The translations under genes were made by a program, and so were the position numbers. Below are positions 13,001 through 23,872 of a stretch of DNA of 64,000 bases, one piece after another (the stretch's first letter is position 1; every line of letters begins with the position of its first letter). The stretch is from positions 70,100,152 to 70,164,151 of the forward strand of contig NC_083597.1 of assembly GCF_020882245.1 (NCBI RefSeq), written 5' to 3'. This stretch comes from Rhopalosiphum padi (Eukaryota; Arthropoda; Insecta; Hemiptera; Aphididae). Below the pieces are notes generated by a model. It searched no databases. It saw only the letters and a list, made by a program, of their open reading frames with translations, and was not told where the DNA came from.

Positions 13001-16000
13001 TTTATATTTTACTCAAAATAATCATCGGACGCAATTAGTATATTTATGATTTTCCAACCGTGGACTTAATTACTAATAATTAGTATATTATTTTTCCCCG
13101 TCCAGGTATTGGGACTCAATTAGTATACAGCGATTTTATACTGTTTTTTAATTAATCGCTTTGAATTTTTATTATATTATATATTTATATGTATCAGCTA
13201 TTTCAAGTTACCGTTTTTATGATAAATATATACCTATAAAATACCATTTTTATAAAGTTACTTTATACGGTCGTATTTTAAAAATTATTCCCTCATTTTT
13301 AACCTGTATTCTGATAGTTTCAATTATTCATCTGGTTCAGTTAGATTTACAGTATTATAAATACATATTTTATTATGTATATAATACGAAACATTATTTT
13401 GGATCTCGTGGAATTCGAATTTTCCAACGTTATCGAGGATAGTGTATTTATTTTGTATAGTATATCCGGCGTGTGCGTGTGTAGGAAATATTTATTTTGA
13501 ATGCTAGGCAATGACCCCTGGCGGCATGTGCACAAAACAAATTCTTTCTAGTGCCTATAAGATTTCAAGGTCGACTTACAATATCCCCCTATTTTTTGAT
13601 CCGCCCATTTATGTCTTTTAGCTTGCCTCATTACTCAATACAGTAGCCTATATTAATAAGGTATATGATATAATATACATATCCTTTGGCATTTAACACA
13701 AGTGTTGAAATCGAAAGAAACCAGTCCTATACGAAAAACAATCTAATTTTTTTTTAATTATAACCTGGTTATATTGTGTTATATTTCTAGAATATTAAGT
13801 TTTTGCTTTTTTAGGATCTTCTCTATTATAATATTTATAATATATATGTTAATATTCGTATCTTTATTTCCCTGTTATATTCATTACAATGGTACAAACT
13901 TCTTTAATATGGTGCAACCCTGTACAATCATTTTTCCCGAAATGCATGTATGCATAATGTTTATATTATTCCAGATCATATTTATTTATATTAATTTAAA
14001 TTTATTTTATTTTTCATTATATTTATTGAAATTTCAACATCAATACCTAAAATTATTATATAGCTATACTAGGTATATAAATATACAAGGCGATATTTAT
14101 ATTTATTATGTTTTATTTATCCATGGATAAAATTTTTACCATAAGTTTTTGAAGTCCTTGCAATGTATATGATTAATGTACAGGATATTGATATAAATAG
14201 CTGATAAATGTAAATAACTAACTAGATATATGAAATATATTAAATATATCTAATTAAAAAATATTATATTTTTTTACATATAATTAATAACTATTATACA
14301 TTGTATATAATATATATAAACTTTTAAGACTATTTTTTTTAACGTACCTCATATATCACGACATATTATATAATAATTATTATATATTGTTGTAAATACT
14401 TAGAATTTATAAGTTATAATAGAATATATAAACTTTTATCGTCGCTGTCGTGTAAATTTTTATTACTTTATTTTTAAATTTTAAATTTATATAACTTCAT
14501 ACTTTTTTTTCGCTTTTTATACGATGACGACAATATTTGCAAAGGTGATAATTATGATTAAATAAAACCCATCTCACCGCCAAATGTATTAAGTCTATAA
14601 TATGACGGTATGATAGGTACGCATGAATACTACATGTCCTATATTATGCATGTTGGCAATAAATTAATAAATATTGATTTTCTTTTGTAGTTTAAAATAA
14701 ATGTTATTACCCTTAAATCATGATGGGCGTACTTCTGTATGTTTTTAATGACTCCGTTTTGGTCAGAAACGCACAGATACTTGAATTATATAACAATATG
14801 CATATGGCGCGCGTTTATTATTAAATAGAGCTTTCAAGGGTTTTTATAAATAAGCTATATATTGTTAAAGAGCTATTGAAATTCGATATTACGATGGAGC
14901 TTATGAACTCACCGGCGCGTATATTTTAAGTACATTTCCTCCCGTAAATTGTATACAGCCAGCCATAAAGACTATGACAAACATTTCAAAAAATAATACT
15001 TATTTCAAACTTTTTTCGGCTTTGTGACATTATCATTTGCTTGCATATTATATTATATTATATTACCTATTGAAGTTTAACGAAAACAGTTCATAATAAA
15101 AAAAAACTGTAGTAATACGTTTTAGTACATTTTAATTAGGTAAGTAATATATATAAACTGAACATACATTTACAAATATTTGAATAGTTTATTTATAGTA
15201 GATACAGAGAACTCACGATATTTTTATTGTACAGTAAAAATCGTCCAAATATTCATTTGGATTTTTTTTTATACTCAGTCAGTCCAGATATTTTATTTGA
15301 ATCAATAATATTGTATTCCTAATACATTCGAACGTAAAACATAATGTACCACATATAGCCATACAGCCCATACAGGTCTTTCGACGTTCGTAAAAACGCG
15401 TTCGCACATTCATGGTGTAGGTTTTTGACAGTTTCCTGAGAACGGAATATGGTGTATGTGTCATTTCAAAACGGAAAAAATAATAACAATGAACCAAAGT
15501 AAATTAGTGTATTTTCCTAAGTACGTGTTAAACGCATTGCAAATGTATATAGATAGCAACTATTTAGGTGGTAGTTACCTATGCGTATTATTATGTGCAG
15601 CGTAGAATGGAATAAATGGGTTATGAATTTTTATTCAGTATTGTAAATTTAATATAATATAAGTATAATAACACGTTCACTACTTATTATATTACATTAT
15701 GTATATTATGTATAGTTATACGATTATAATGACGTTATAAGGTTATATATATTACTGGCTGAAACATCAATAATATTTGTCGTCGTTGAAATTGAACACC
15801 TACATCCTACAACACGATATACACATATATTATAGATTGATATTTTTTTGTTTTATACACGTCGCCGAGTTATTTTATATTATTATTAGGGCTGTGAATT
15901 TAATGCAATAAAAAACCTTAAAAATCCATTTAAAATTTCAACAATTATCGAACAAAATGCACTTAAAATGATTTTTAATTTAATTGTTATATTGATATTA

Positions 16001-19000
16001 GTATATTACATGCATAAAAATGTATTTATTTAACAAAAAGTTGATTTAATTTTAATTTTGATTTTTTGATAATGCTGTTTGCCTGAAACATTTTTTAAAT
16101 TTTTTAAAAGGTTTTCAATTATGTTAACTAATGGAATTTAATTAAAAATATCAAAAAATGAACTAAAAAATGAAAATATGACCTAAAAAAGCAAAAAAAA
16201 ATTACCTAAAAAACTAAAAAATGTCAAAAAATGCAAAATAAAAATTTCGTAAATAGATTTGTTGTTACATAATTCAAATTATACATTTACAAAGCTATGT
16301 TTCACAACCACAAAAAAAAATTCATTTTCCTACAAATTCACAGCCTTTATAATTATTATCTATTGCAGACGTCAAATTCACCATGATTTAATAATATGTA
16401 TTTTAGTATTTATGTGTTTGATAGGGGGGGGGTAACACGGGTAAATGTATAGATTCGACTCTACATCTTTAAATTTTATAGTTATAGACTTGTCAAATCG
16501 CCATGGTAATAATATTGTAATAACTAATAGTAAATACAATCAATGAGCGGATAACAAACAGTATGTATTGTAAACTTTTAAAGCATGAGTGACTTAATAT
16601 ACCACATAAAATCAAAATTCGTTGATTATGTATAATATGAGAATTACTTATGAACACGATCAAAATAATAAACTATATAAATAATTAGTATTTAATTCGT
16701 CTCGAGGTGGGAGTATTCTTCAAGTCAATCTCAAATTCCTAGCAATTTAAAATTAGACTTTGTCGATATGGCAGCGCCACCCCGTCTTACGGCTATTTTT
16801 GATCTACATGTATAAGCTACTGGAGTAAACCGGTCTAATTGTCATTTTGTCAGACGGCGTAGTGATAACGTTACCGGTTATCATTGGAAATTGGAAACAA
16901 TTTTGAAATATACAATTTGTGTCGACGGTTACTGCGTGATTCATCAGAGGAGCGAGTAACATTCGTTCAAATTATATTATTATTGTTGTTGACAAAATTT
17001 GAACGTGTGTGAAAAGCGGTGTGTGCCGATTTGAATTTTCTCAATTATATTTTTGAGTTTAAATTATGAAACCTTCCCGCAATGAAATTAATTTACATCA
17101 TAGTTACTCCGTACCTACAATAAGTTACTAACCATTGAATAATGGTATATAATAATTAATAATTAATAACCATCCTGTACCCTGGCGATACAGCGCTACA
17201 GCAGTAATATTATATCACGTCTTAGATAATCGCTGTAATATTGTAAAATAAATAATAATATAATAATTTATTATCTTATGATAGTTATATCCCTGCTAAT
17301 ATAGGTATTCAAATATAACGTATTTATTAATTTTTAGATCAAGATAATTGTTGTATGATTGATACCAGTATTTTGATTTTTTATCATTTTAAAACATAAA
17401 CTCGATTTAAGTGGTGGCGATAATTAGTTCGTAGGTACTAGTTGGTGATATTTTTATTTATAATACCATGAGATGATACTGAGTGTCTAGTGGAGACATA
17501 ATGTATAACATGATCACGCTCTGATATATATTATTATAAGTAACATTCTGGACCAGAACTTCTGGTGGTGATGTAGTTGTAGTCTGATAAATTGGCAAAA
17601 AAGTGTACTAATTATGTGTACTTTATATATATGTATATTATATAATATGTTTATTGTTTATATTAAATTGTCTCGCTAATTTTTAATTTTTTACTGTTAC
17701 TATATGGATTGATTATTAAAATAATTATTTTTCCTTCAAATTCTTTCGTCCGATATCTTACCTGACGATAACTCATTTTATGCCACTTTAATCGCGTATT
17801 TATATATTATATAGGTTTAATTACGACAACAGTAACAATTATTTACTATGACTTAACGTACAATTATAAGTTAAAAATAATATATGAAGAATGATGGCCG
17901 GAAATAATAATTAAAAAGTAATAACAAAAGTATAATACGAACTTGTAATAATACACATTATGTTTTTGGTATATATATACACACATTATTACAATTATAA
18001 CATAATATATAGTAAAATATGTAGTAATGTGTATTATGTGCTTGCCAAATGCCACGGATATACGCCATTATTTCAAAATCATATACAGCGGGCATATTTC
18101 AATTTTTTCTTTTTTCTTTTATTGACAAGATATATGCTACCTACTTTGCCAAACGAAATGCTAAAAATTATTGTCATTATTGGCGTTTTATTTCTTGCCA
18201 TCAACAGAAATTGTTTGTTAATCTTTTTCTTACGATATCAATGTATTTTTTTATCTAAAAATAAAGTGTTATAGATGTATAACAGTATATTGGTGTATTG
18301 TTTATGTGTTAGGATGTAAAGTTTCGGTATAAAGCTAATAATTGTTTTGATTTGATTATATATCTAATATGTTATATATACCTTGAGTACCATAGTAAGT
18401 TTATATAATTTGTGCATATTTTTTAATTCGTGTAGAGTTAAAATTAATTACATTATTAAAAATCTATAATTTTTTTCATTAAATGTTTAGGTTGATTATT
18501 ATTAACTGATTTCATGTTATTCAAATCTATCAATTAAACTATACATATAATTTGACGAATGAGTCGTGTACTCACATAAAATTGTTTCATTTCAATGTAT
18601 AAGATCAACGTAGTCATCGGTCATCGTACCGAACAATTGTATTATTATTTATTTCTCGTTCATAGAATTAAACGTGTGCACGTTTCAAAGAGAATAAACA
18701 AAAAAAATATATATGTTTAAAAAATCCTTAGGTACTTCACGACACTTATGTCGCTGATATCGTTATTCGATGGTTGTTTTCTGTGGGTTTGATCAGATTT
18801 TCGATTTGATCTTGCATATATTTGCAATGTTTAAGTAGCGGCAGGTTGGAATAAGCTTAAGCTCTGGTTCCGTTCTATACTGGCAGTCTTGTATTTGTGC
18901 GCGCTTAGTGTACACAACACTACGCCCACACACATCTGCGTCTAATAATTTCTACTCAGGTAGTCTGATTGCGTTATAACAACATATATTATGCACTTTT

Positions 19001-22000
19001 TCTACACCCGGGAAGTGGTATACCGAAACGTAATAAGTTAGTAATAGTCTTATTAAGGATAAGTCATTTTCTCGTCGTATCACTGAGGGCTCTCTTTTTC
19101 TATCTGCCAATCTGTTTCTTCAAGTATTAGAGCAGTCTGCGTCATCGTCAAAAGATATTTAATTAATTATTAAACAGTCGTTTAAAAATAATTTCGTACC
19201 TTTTACGCCCCTCATGAGTGTGTGTGTGTGTATGTTTGTATGTGTATCCAATTATCGTGACAATTATTTTTGTAAAGTCGACAAGTAAAATTTTTTCGAT
19301 CTTTGGGTGGTTTACTATGTTTCTCAAATAGCTAATTTGCTAAAATCGCCGAATTTCCTTTATAGTTGTATTATCATGGACGAACACGAGACCGGGACTC
19401 GTCTTTCATGTCGATCATTCTAATTTCTCATTTTTTTCCGACCAAAATTGTACAATAGGTATATCTCCCGCTCGTCACATACAAACGTGTGTTAACTGAC
19501 GGAACTACGGAAGGAAGGACAGCGGTTTACATTGGGTACTTGGGTAGGGTATTCGACATTTGATACCGTCGCCATACCGGGGCTGCCATAAACATAGTAT
19601 ACCAATAACATGGTAGTATGGTACATACCACCCCTGCCGTACAAACAAAATCGTGCTCTGTCCTAGAACTCGCTAGAAGTAGCAGCAGCTGTCTACTACC
19701 ACGACCACAATATAATAATATTATTTCGTCCGTGGATCGATTCGGTCCGCCACTCGGAGGGGGCTATTAAATTCTTCTTTGACAATTACTTTGCGTTTCG
19801 TTAATCTTATTAATTTCCTTATTTAACTTCTATTTATTATATCATACGAATTACGGTAATGCCAATAATGTCATTAACAATAGTGCAAAACGGCATTATA
19901 ATAAAACGTAGTATTTAATTTGTATAATAGTATTTACGATTGATTGATAACGGGAGCGTTCCAGAATCGGCGGTCACACTGTCGGGCAAAGCGGATCCGT
20001 GTCCGGCGCAGTGGGTTACGTGAAAATAAAAAAAAAAAAAAACACCGGCAACGTGTATTTAAAACTGGCTGCAAACGCCGGGTGCCTGCGATGGCGACGA
20101 CGTGGCAACACTGTCTGACCGCATTCGCGGCGCCGCCACCTACACTCCCTCTGCCCTGTAATTCGTTTTTCGTCTCTTCCGTCGACCCGTCGGGCGCCGA
20201 CGTTTGCGAAATCGAAAACTCAATGACGATAACGCTAACGCAGTAACGTACGCCTACACTAAAACACAACCGAATACACATACCACACACGCACACACTA
20301 TCGTTTTACGATGTTTTTGTACACAATAAATAATAATAATAATATCATTATCATACATTTGTTGACGATAACTGTGTAGTGTGTATAAATGTATAATACA
20401 AATAAAGCAGTTATACAAGTAGTACAACTACTGTCAGTTGTAGTAATACACTAGTATCTACCTATTTATTAGTAATGAACAACAACGGTAATAAATAAAC
20501 AAAAATAAAAGTGTAGCATAGATGCACGACAACCCAGAGTTAATGTTTATAATGTCGTACGAGTGTACGACACGGTAGTAGATACAGAAACTTAGAAACC
20601 GTCACAGTGTAGTGGTGGTGTAGGGTCGGACTGATGAATTACTGATTAGGGAGGTGTAGTACTGCGCCAAGTCTGAAGTCTGTGGTAGCGGCGGCGGCGG
20701 TGGAGGAGGACGTCGTTTCGCAACAATGTCGACCATTATTTTAGGTATACTCTCGATGTTCTTCACATCACCGTCGTCCGTCAACCTCCTGCACCCTCGA
20801 CACGATTGCACAACACGTTGTGGTATACGCCACGGCGGACACACGTGGTCCCACCACCTTCCAATTTACTCGTGCCGGCACTTAATAATCTTCAGTCTTG
20901 TTTTCGTTCTCGTTCCAGTGCCAATAAGATCGTAATCAGCAACGTGCCCAGCAGCGTTCGATTCGAACAGTTGGATCAGATACTGTTGCAGTTCGGTCAA
21001 GTCAAAGACATCGAAAAGCTCAGCCAACGCGATGGACCAACACAGGTCATACAGATCACATTCGAATCTACCGAACAAGCACACAAGTGAGCATACAAAT
21101 TACAACCCATCCTTCCCACCATGTCATTATGTACTGTTCAGAGACATTAGGACCCAGAATAATCTCTTTGATGTTACATTGTGTAACTGTGCAAAATTGT
21201 AAACTTCTGGCCATTTAATTTGGTATTATATTTTTGATCTCATGATATGGATTCATACCTTTTTTTTTATAATGAACATAACATGATCTGGAATGTGATA
21301 GAATAATACAATTATTAGAATATTTGTATTCAAATTTCTAACTTCAAATGTGTACCTACTGGGTACAATGTATTTTACATTTAGGTACTAATTTAGTGTA
21401 TTTTGACTTTATAGTGCATTAGCTAATTTGCCAGGTTTAGAGCTTGAGGGTTGCCAGGTTAAAGTTGAACCAGCCATGGAAAGGAGAAATCGTAGTGCTA
21501 TAAGACAAAGGACCTTTGGCGCCCCTGGCGCTACTCCTACTATTGGGAATAGGCAAACAGAGTTCCCTTTACGTATACTAGTGCACAGCGATATGGTTGG
21601 TGCAATTATTGGCCGTGGTGGTTCTACAATTCGACAAATAACACAGCAGACAAGAGCCAGGTAAAATATATGTTGTTAAGTATTATTTAATTTATTTAAT
21701 AAAGAAGGTTGACTACGTTGGTATATTATTGTTATAAATTAGGCAATAACAATATTATTTTATGTTCTAGGGTGGATGTTCATAGAAAAGACAATGTTGG
21801 ATCTTTGGAAAAAGCTATAACCATCTATGGTAATCCAGAAAATTGCACTAACGCATGTCGAAAAATTTTGGAAGTCATGCAACAAGAAGCGACTAACACT
21901 AATAAAAGGTAATTATAAATTGTGTTATGACTAATTTCTTGTATTAAATTTAAGAAATAATGTGTTACACATTTATAAATTAATATGGATTTTATAATTA

Positions 22001-23751
22001 AATTTTTTAGTGATGTGATACTGAAAATCTTGGCTCATAATAATCTGATTGGTAGAATAATTGGAAAGGAGGGTAATACGATCAAGAGAATTATGTCTGA
22101 GACTGAAACAAAAATTACTGTATCTAGGTAAGTAAAAAGTACAAACATGTTCATGTTTGTAAAAAATTAGATAGTAATCAACAATTCAAAATAATTATAG
22201 CATAAATGACATCAACAGCTTCAACTACGAAAGGATAATTACTGTCAAAGGCTCAATAGAGAATATGTCTAAAGCAGAGGCTCAAATTAGCGCTAAGCTC
22301 AGACAAAGTTTTGAAAATGATCTACAATCTATGGCTGTAAGTATTTACTCTGCAATTATTATTTAAATATTAATATGGTTAAATTTTCTGACCTAACCTT
22401 ATAATTGTGTATTTTTGTTTAGCCTCAAACTGTTATGTTCCCTGGACTTCATCCAATGGCAATGATGTCAGCAACAGGTATAACTTATCCAGGCCGCGGT
22501 GGTCCAACTAGTTATCAACAATTTGCACCAGCACCATATCCTCCCATGTATCCATCTACCATTCCGCCAATTAATCCAGCTTTGGCTGCAGATGTTCAGG
22601 TATACTTACAAATTATTATAATTTTTTTTTATAACACCCGAGTTATTTTTATTTAACATACCTATATAAATATTATTTAATTTTAGGAAACAGCATTTTT
22701 GTTTATACCAAACAGTGCCGTTGGTGCTATAATTGGTACTAAGGGTTCCAATATTCGTAGTATGATTAGATTTAGTGGTGCATCAGTCAAAGTTGCATCA
22801 ACAGAAAATGAAAAACAAGGAGCAACGGGTAGCAGCACAGGTGACGCAAACAGCGCACAACAAGCTAGCCGAAAAGTAACAATTGTTGGTACAGCTGATT
22901 CTCAGTGGAAGGTATAATATAAAATACTTTTATCATAATAAATTATTGTTTTGAGCTTGATAGTTCAATTTTTTTTTTTAAGTATTTCCGATGACGCTTT
23001 CTTAACTAAAAATGTTTTTAATATCATATAATAAAAAATTTAATTAACCATTTTTATTTTCTCGGCCTTTTAATATCACATTTTGTTATTGTAGGGGTAT
23101 TTAACCAATTTCACAAGAAAGAAAGATCACAATTTTTTTTTCTCATTTATGATTTATTGAATTATGTCAAATTTTACAGTTGCAACGTTGTTGAGATCTT
23201 ATTTACATTTTTTTTTATAGGTTATTATTTTATGTTTTTTGGGTAATCAACTTTGTAGCTTTAGTAATTATTTATAATATATTATATTTCAATTTAAATA
23301 ATTATTTGTTGCTCTTTTATAGGCTCAAGGTATGATATTTGACAAGTTGCGGGATGAAGGTTTTGTCCCAAATAACGAAGAAGTTAGATTGACGGTAGAA
23401 ATATTGGTGCCTAGTAGCCAAGTTGGTCGCATTATAGGCCGTGGAGGATCAAATGTTAGAGAATTGCAAAGAGTTACTGGATCTATAATTAAACTGCCAA
23501 CACAAGGATCAACTGATGGCACAGAAGATACTACTACTGTACACATTATTGGTCACTTTTTGGCTACGCAAGTAAGTGAAAATTATATTTTGAATGGTTT
23601 CATTAATAAATATTATTAATATAATAAAATGTTTGTAATTTAATTTTAGTCGGCTCAAAGAAGAATTCGTTCAATGGTTGCATCTGGAGCAAATCCGGTG
23701 CCACGTCCACAACAACGCAACAGCAGACCCACAGAAACACCACAACAGTGA
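3916..23751 (+). CDS. Imp: IMP / IGF2BP-family RNA-binding protein (RRM plus four KH), ten coding exons
   Basis: The gene encodes a cytoplasmic RNA-binding protein of the IGF2BP/IMP (VICKZ) family, which binds target mRNAs and regulates their transport, stability and translation. Joined coding exons are 3916-4040, 20919-21086, 21415-21660, 21771-21908, 22011-22127, 22201-22336, 22423-22599, 22687-22911, 23323-23571 and 23650-23751, giving 560 codons plus TGA. Residues 1-42 are Gln/Asn-rich. An RRM-like domain lies at about 43-118 (starting KIVISNVPSSVRFEQLDQIL). KH1 is at about 148-216 (GRGG 164-167), KH2 at about 227-293 (GKEG 244-247), a Pro/Met linker at 311-369, KH3 from about 371 (GTKG 386-389) and KH4 from about 465 (GRGG 483-486). 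Length and KH order suit insect IMP; vertebrate members have two RRMs, whereas only one is visible here. Introns 1-5 are all phase 2 and introns 6-9 all phase 0. Family assignment is firm; the exact N-terminus rests on a phase-matched 16.9-kb splice. Confidence 0.9.
6471..6506. repeat. Perfect 12-bp inverted repeat
   Basis: TTAACGATTATA at 6471-6482 and TATAATCGTTAA at 6495-6506 are perfect inverted complements around a 12-base loop. It lies in intron 1 and could fold as a small hairpin. No flanking target duplication was seen. Confidence 0.85.
6804..6983. mobile_element. hAT-type MITE, 180 bp, perfect 8-bp target duplication
   Basis: The ends CAGTGGCGTAA and TTACGCCACTG are perfect 11-bp terminal inverted repeats. 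They are flanked by an exact 8-bp duplication CAAGAACA (6796-6803 and 6984-6991). An 8-bp duplication with CAG...CTG ends is the signature of hAT superfamily transposons, and at 180 bp the element is non-autonomous. The inside contains a long G tract (about 6932-6947) and C/G-rich subterminal stretches. It sits in intron 1 in a region with no other feature. Confidence 0.92.
8240..8620. promoter_or_regulatory. GC/CpG-rich island inside intron 1
   Basis: A block of about 380 bp is much richer in GC than the flanking intron and includes CGCGGGGGTGTGG, GGACCGGCGGCTGG and GCCGCCGCCACGG words. Several overlapping frames (8292-8507, 8294-8485, 8397-8594) are open on both strands, as expected of GC-rich DNA, and none resembles a known protein. 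It could be an internal promoter, an alternative 5' UTR exon, or unrelated sequence. Confidence 0.3.
10419..10438. repeat. Interstitial CCTAA (insect telomere-type) run
   Basis: Three full CCTAA units with partial flanking units. CCTAA/TTAGG is the usual insect telomere unit. A second run of similar type is at about 10638-10654. With so few units inside an intron, these are interstitial traces, not a telomere. Confidence 0.8.
12663..13128. mobile_element. Element bounded by inverted degenerate GGACTNAATTA motifs
   Basis: The left end carries two or three copies of AATTGAGTCC-like sequence (12666-12753). The right end carries the complement: GGACGCAATTAGTATAT, GGACTTAATTACT and GGACTCAATTAGTATAC (13026-13128). 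So two short arrays of the same degenerate motif face each other around about 270 bp of AT-rich DNA. The layout suggests a non-autonomous DNA element with subterminal repeats. Family unknown and target duplication not identified. Confidence 0.45.
15887..16349. mobile_element. AGGGCT-ended MITE-like family, copy A (intron 1)
   Basis: The left end TAGGGCTGTGAATTTAATGC mirrors the right end AAATTCACAGCCTTTA. The inside is rich in AAAAAATG and CCTAAAAA words. Ends and internal words match two further copies at 39154-39630 and 40981-41617. The flanking duplication is degenerate here (ATTATTAT on the left, TAATTATT on the right), which suggests an old insertion. Confidence 0.7.
19920..20270. promoter_or_regulatory. 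GC/CpG-rich island 0.7-1 kb upstream of IMP exon 2
   Basis: The block is CpG-rich (CGGATCCGTGTCCGGCGC, GCGGCGCCGCC). It is open in two overlapping frames on opposite strands (19934-20296 minus, 19944-20246 plus), but the translations are Arg/Thr/Ala-rich without motifs. Its position just before exon 2 fits an internal promoter or an alternative non-coding first exon. That is inference from composition and position. Confidence 0.35.
20580..20905 (+). promoter_or_regulatory. Imp: GC-rich block with GGCGGC run immediately upstream of IMP exon 2
   Basis: It contains GTAGCGGCGGCGGCGGTGG at about 20685-20703, then an ATG at 20726 in the context CAACAATGTCG. A donor-like TTTTAG|GTATAC lies at 20745. 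The frame that runs into exon 2 is open from 20689 but has no ATG, so translation could not begin there with a normal start codon. The block may be an alternative promoter and 5' UTR. Confidence 0.35.
20919..21086 (+). CDS. Imp: IMP coding exon 2 (RRM N-terminal part)
   Basis: The acceptor is CGTTCCAG at 20918 and the donor is ACACAA|GTGAGC at 21087. The 168 bp are a multiple of three, phase 2 at both ends. It encodes an RRM-like beta-alpha-beta start (KIVISNVPSSVRFEQLDQIL) and a second beta strand (QVIQITFESTEQA). RNP2-like KIVISN is visible. The open frame reads on to a TGA that overlaps the donor. Confidence 0.93.
21415..21660 (+). CDS. Imp: IMP coding exon 3 (end of RRM, linker, KH1 core)
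   Basis: The acceptor is GACTTTATAG and the donor GCCAG|GTAAAA. The 246 bp are phase 2 at both ends. It encodes the last part of the RRM (LPGLELEGCQVKVEP), a basic linker with RRNRSAIRQR, and the first half of KH1 with the GRGG loop in VGAIIGRGGSTIRQIT. Confidence 0.95.
21771..21908 (+). CDS. Imp: IMP coding exon 4 (KH1 second half)
   Basis: The acceptor is TATGTTCTAG and the donor AATAAAAG|GTAATT. The 138 bp are phase 2 at both ends. It encodes RVDVHRKDNVGSLEKAITIY followed by the last helix of KH1 (NACRKILEVMQQEA). The intron before it is only 110 bp. Confidence 0.95.
22011..22127 (+). CDS. Imp: IMP coding exon 5 (KH2 first half)
   Basis: The acceptor is AATTTTTTAG and the donor TATCTAG|GTAAGT. 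The 117 bp are phase 2 at both ends. It encodes ILKILAHNNLIGRIIGKEGN with the GKEG loop, then the helix KRIMSETETKITVS. Confidence 0.95.
22201..22336 (+). CDS. Imp: IMP coding exon 6 (KH2 second half)
   Basis: The acceptor is ATAATTATAG and the donor ATGGCT|GTAAGT. The exon is 136 bp, entered in phase 2 and left in phase 0. It is the only internal exon whose length is not a multiple of three. It encodes NYERIITVKGSIENMSKAEA and the closing helix. Confidence 0.95.
22423..22599 (+). CDS. Imp: IMP coding exon 7 (Pro/Met linker between KH2 and KH3)
   Basis: The acceptor is TTTTTGTTTAG and the donor GTTCAG|GTATAC. It is 177 bp in phase 0. The translation (residues 311-369) is low-complexity and rich in Pro, Met, Tyr and Ala (for example APAPYPPMYPSTIPPINPAL). 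This is the flexible linker that separates the KH1-2 and KH3-4 pairs in this family. Confidence 0.93.
22687..22911 (+). CDS. Imp: IMP coding exon 8 (KH3)
   Basis: The acceptor is AATTTTAG and the donor TGGAAG|GTATAA. It is 225 bp in phase 0. It encodes FIPNSAVGAIIGTKGSNIRS with the GTKG loop, a Ser/Gly/Thr-rich variable loop (about 398-420), and RKVTIVGTADSQWK, the last strand and start of the last helix. Confidence 0.95.
23323..23571 (+). CDS. Imp: IMP coding exon 9 (KH4)
   Basis: The acceptor is CTCTTTTATAG and the donor ACGCAA|GTAAGT. It is 249 bp in phase 0. It opens with AQGMIFDKLRDEGF, which links KH3 and KH4 and is characteristic of the family, followed by KH4 with VGRIIGRGGSNVRELQRVT. 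Confidence 0.95.
23650..23751 (+). CDS. Imp: IMP coding exon 10 (C-terminal tail and stop)
   Basis: The acceptor is TTAATTTTAG. It encodes AQRRIRSMVASG, the last helix of KH4, then a basic, Pro/Gln-rich tail ending in TGA at 23749-23751. A strong donor-like sequence ACA|GTGAGT overlaps the stop at 23748; see the entry for 23748-23872. Confidence 0.9.
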   Translation, partial: SAQRRIRSMVASGANPVPRPQQRNSRPTETPQQ

Positions 23752-23872
23752 GTCGATGACAGTTACCATTAGTTCCTGGCAAATATATCTCCTCCACCGG
23801 CGTTAAATATTTCTACATAACAAATAATGATATTCACATTATACATTATTGTTGTCGGTTTATTTGCTACAG
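23748..23872 (+). other. Imp: Candidate intron overlapping the IMP stop codon
   Basis: The donor GTGAGT at 23748 and the acceptor TTTATTTGCTACAG ending at 23872 are both good matches to consensus. If used, CA joins G to keep the Gln codon, then AAT TAA follows, so the protein would gain one Asn and stop at 23877-23879. If not used, the protein stops at TGA 23749. Either way KH4 is unchanged, and the real effect would be on the 3' UTR. Confidence 0.5.

Larger units (their letters stand above)
4041..20918 (+). other. Imp: IMP intron 1 (about 16.9 kb)
   Basis: The intron runs from GTAAAC at 4041 to a CGTTCCAG acceptor ending at 20918. It is AT-rich and holds inverted-repeat elements (6471-6506, 6804-6983, 12663-13128, 15887-16349), CCTAA runs and GC-rich islands, listed separately. 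The frames inside it (for example 7994-8410, 10158-10421, 13774-14130, 17960-18274) show no family motif and many have no good start context. Long first introns are common in this gene family, and such introns often contain alternative promoters. Confidence 0.75.

Noticed and set aside
17960..18274. 104-codon frame in intron 1
   Set aside because: Ile/Tyr/Phe/Leu-rich translation typical of AT-rich non-coding DNA; no motif, and antisense frames are equally open.
19934..20296. 120-codon minus-strand frame and an overlapping 100-codon plus-strand frame
   Set aside because: Both arise in a GC-rich block where stops are rare, overlap antisense, are Arg/Cys/Thr-rich and show no domain.
20726..20935. 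ATG at 20726 as an alternative IMP start
   Set aside because: Its frame does not match exon 2. Splicing at the donor-like site 20745 leaves one base, whereas exon 2 needs two.
20806..21090. Frame that reads into IMP exon 2 with an upstream extension
   Set aside because: The extension upstream of 20919 has no ATG (the apparent start is TTG) and contains the splice acceptor; only the exon 2 part is coding.
23325..23546. Minus-strand frame across IMP exon 9
   Set aside because: It is antisense to the KH4 exon, which has family motifs, correct splice sites and phase.
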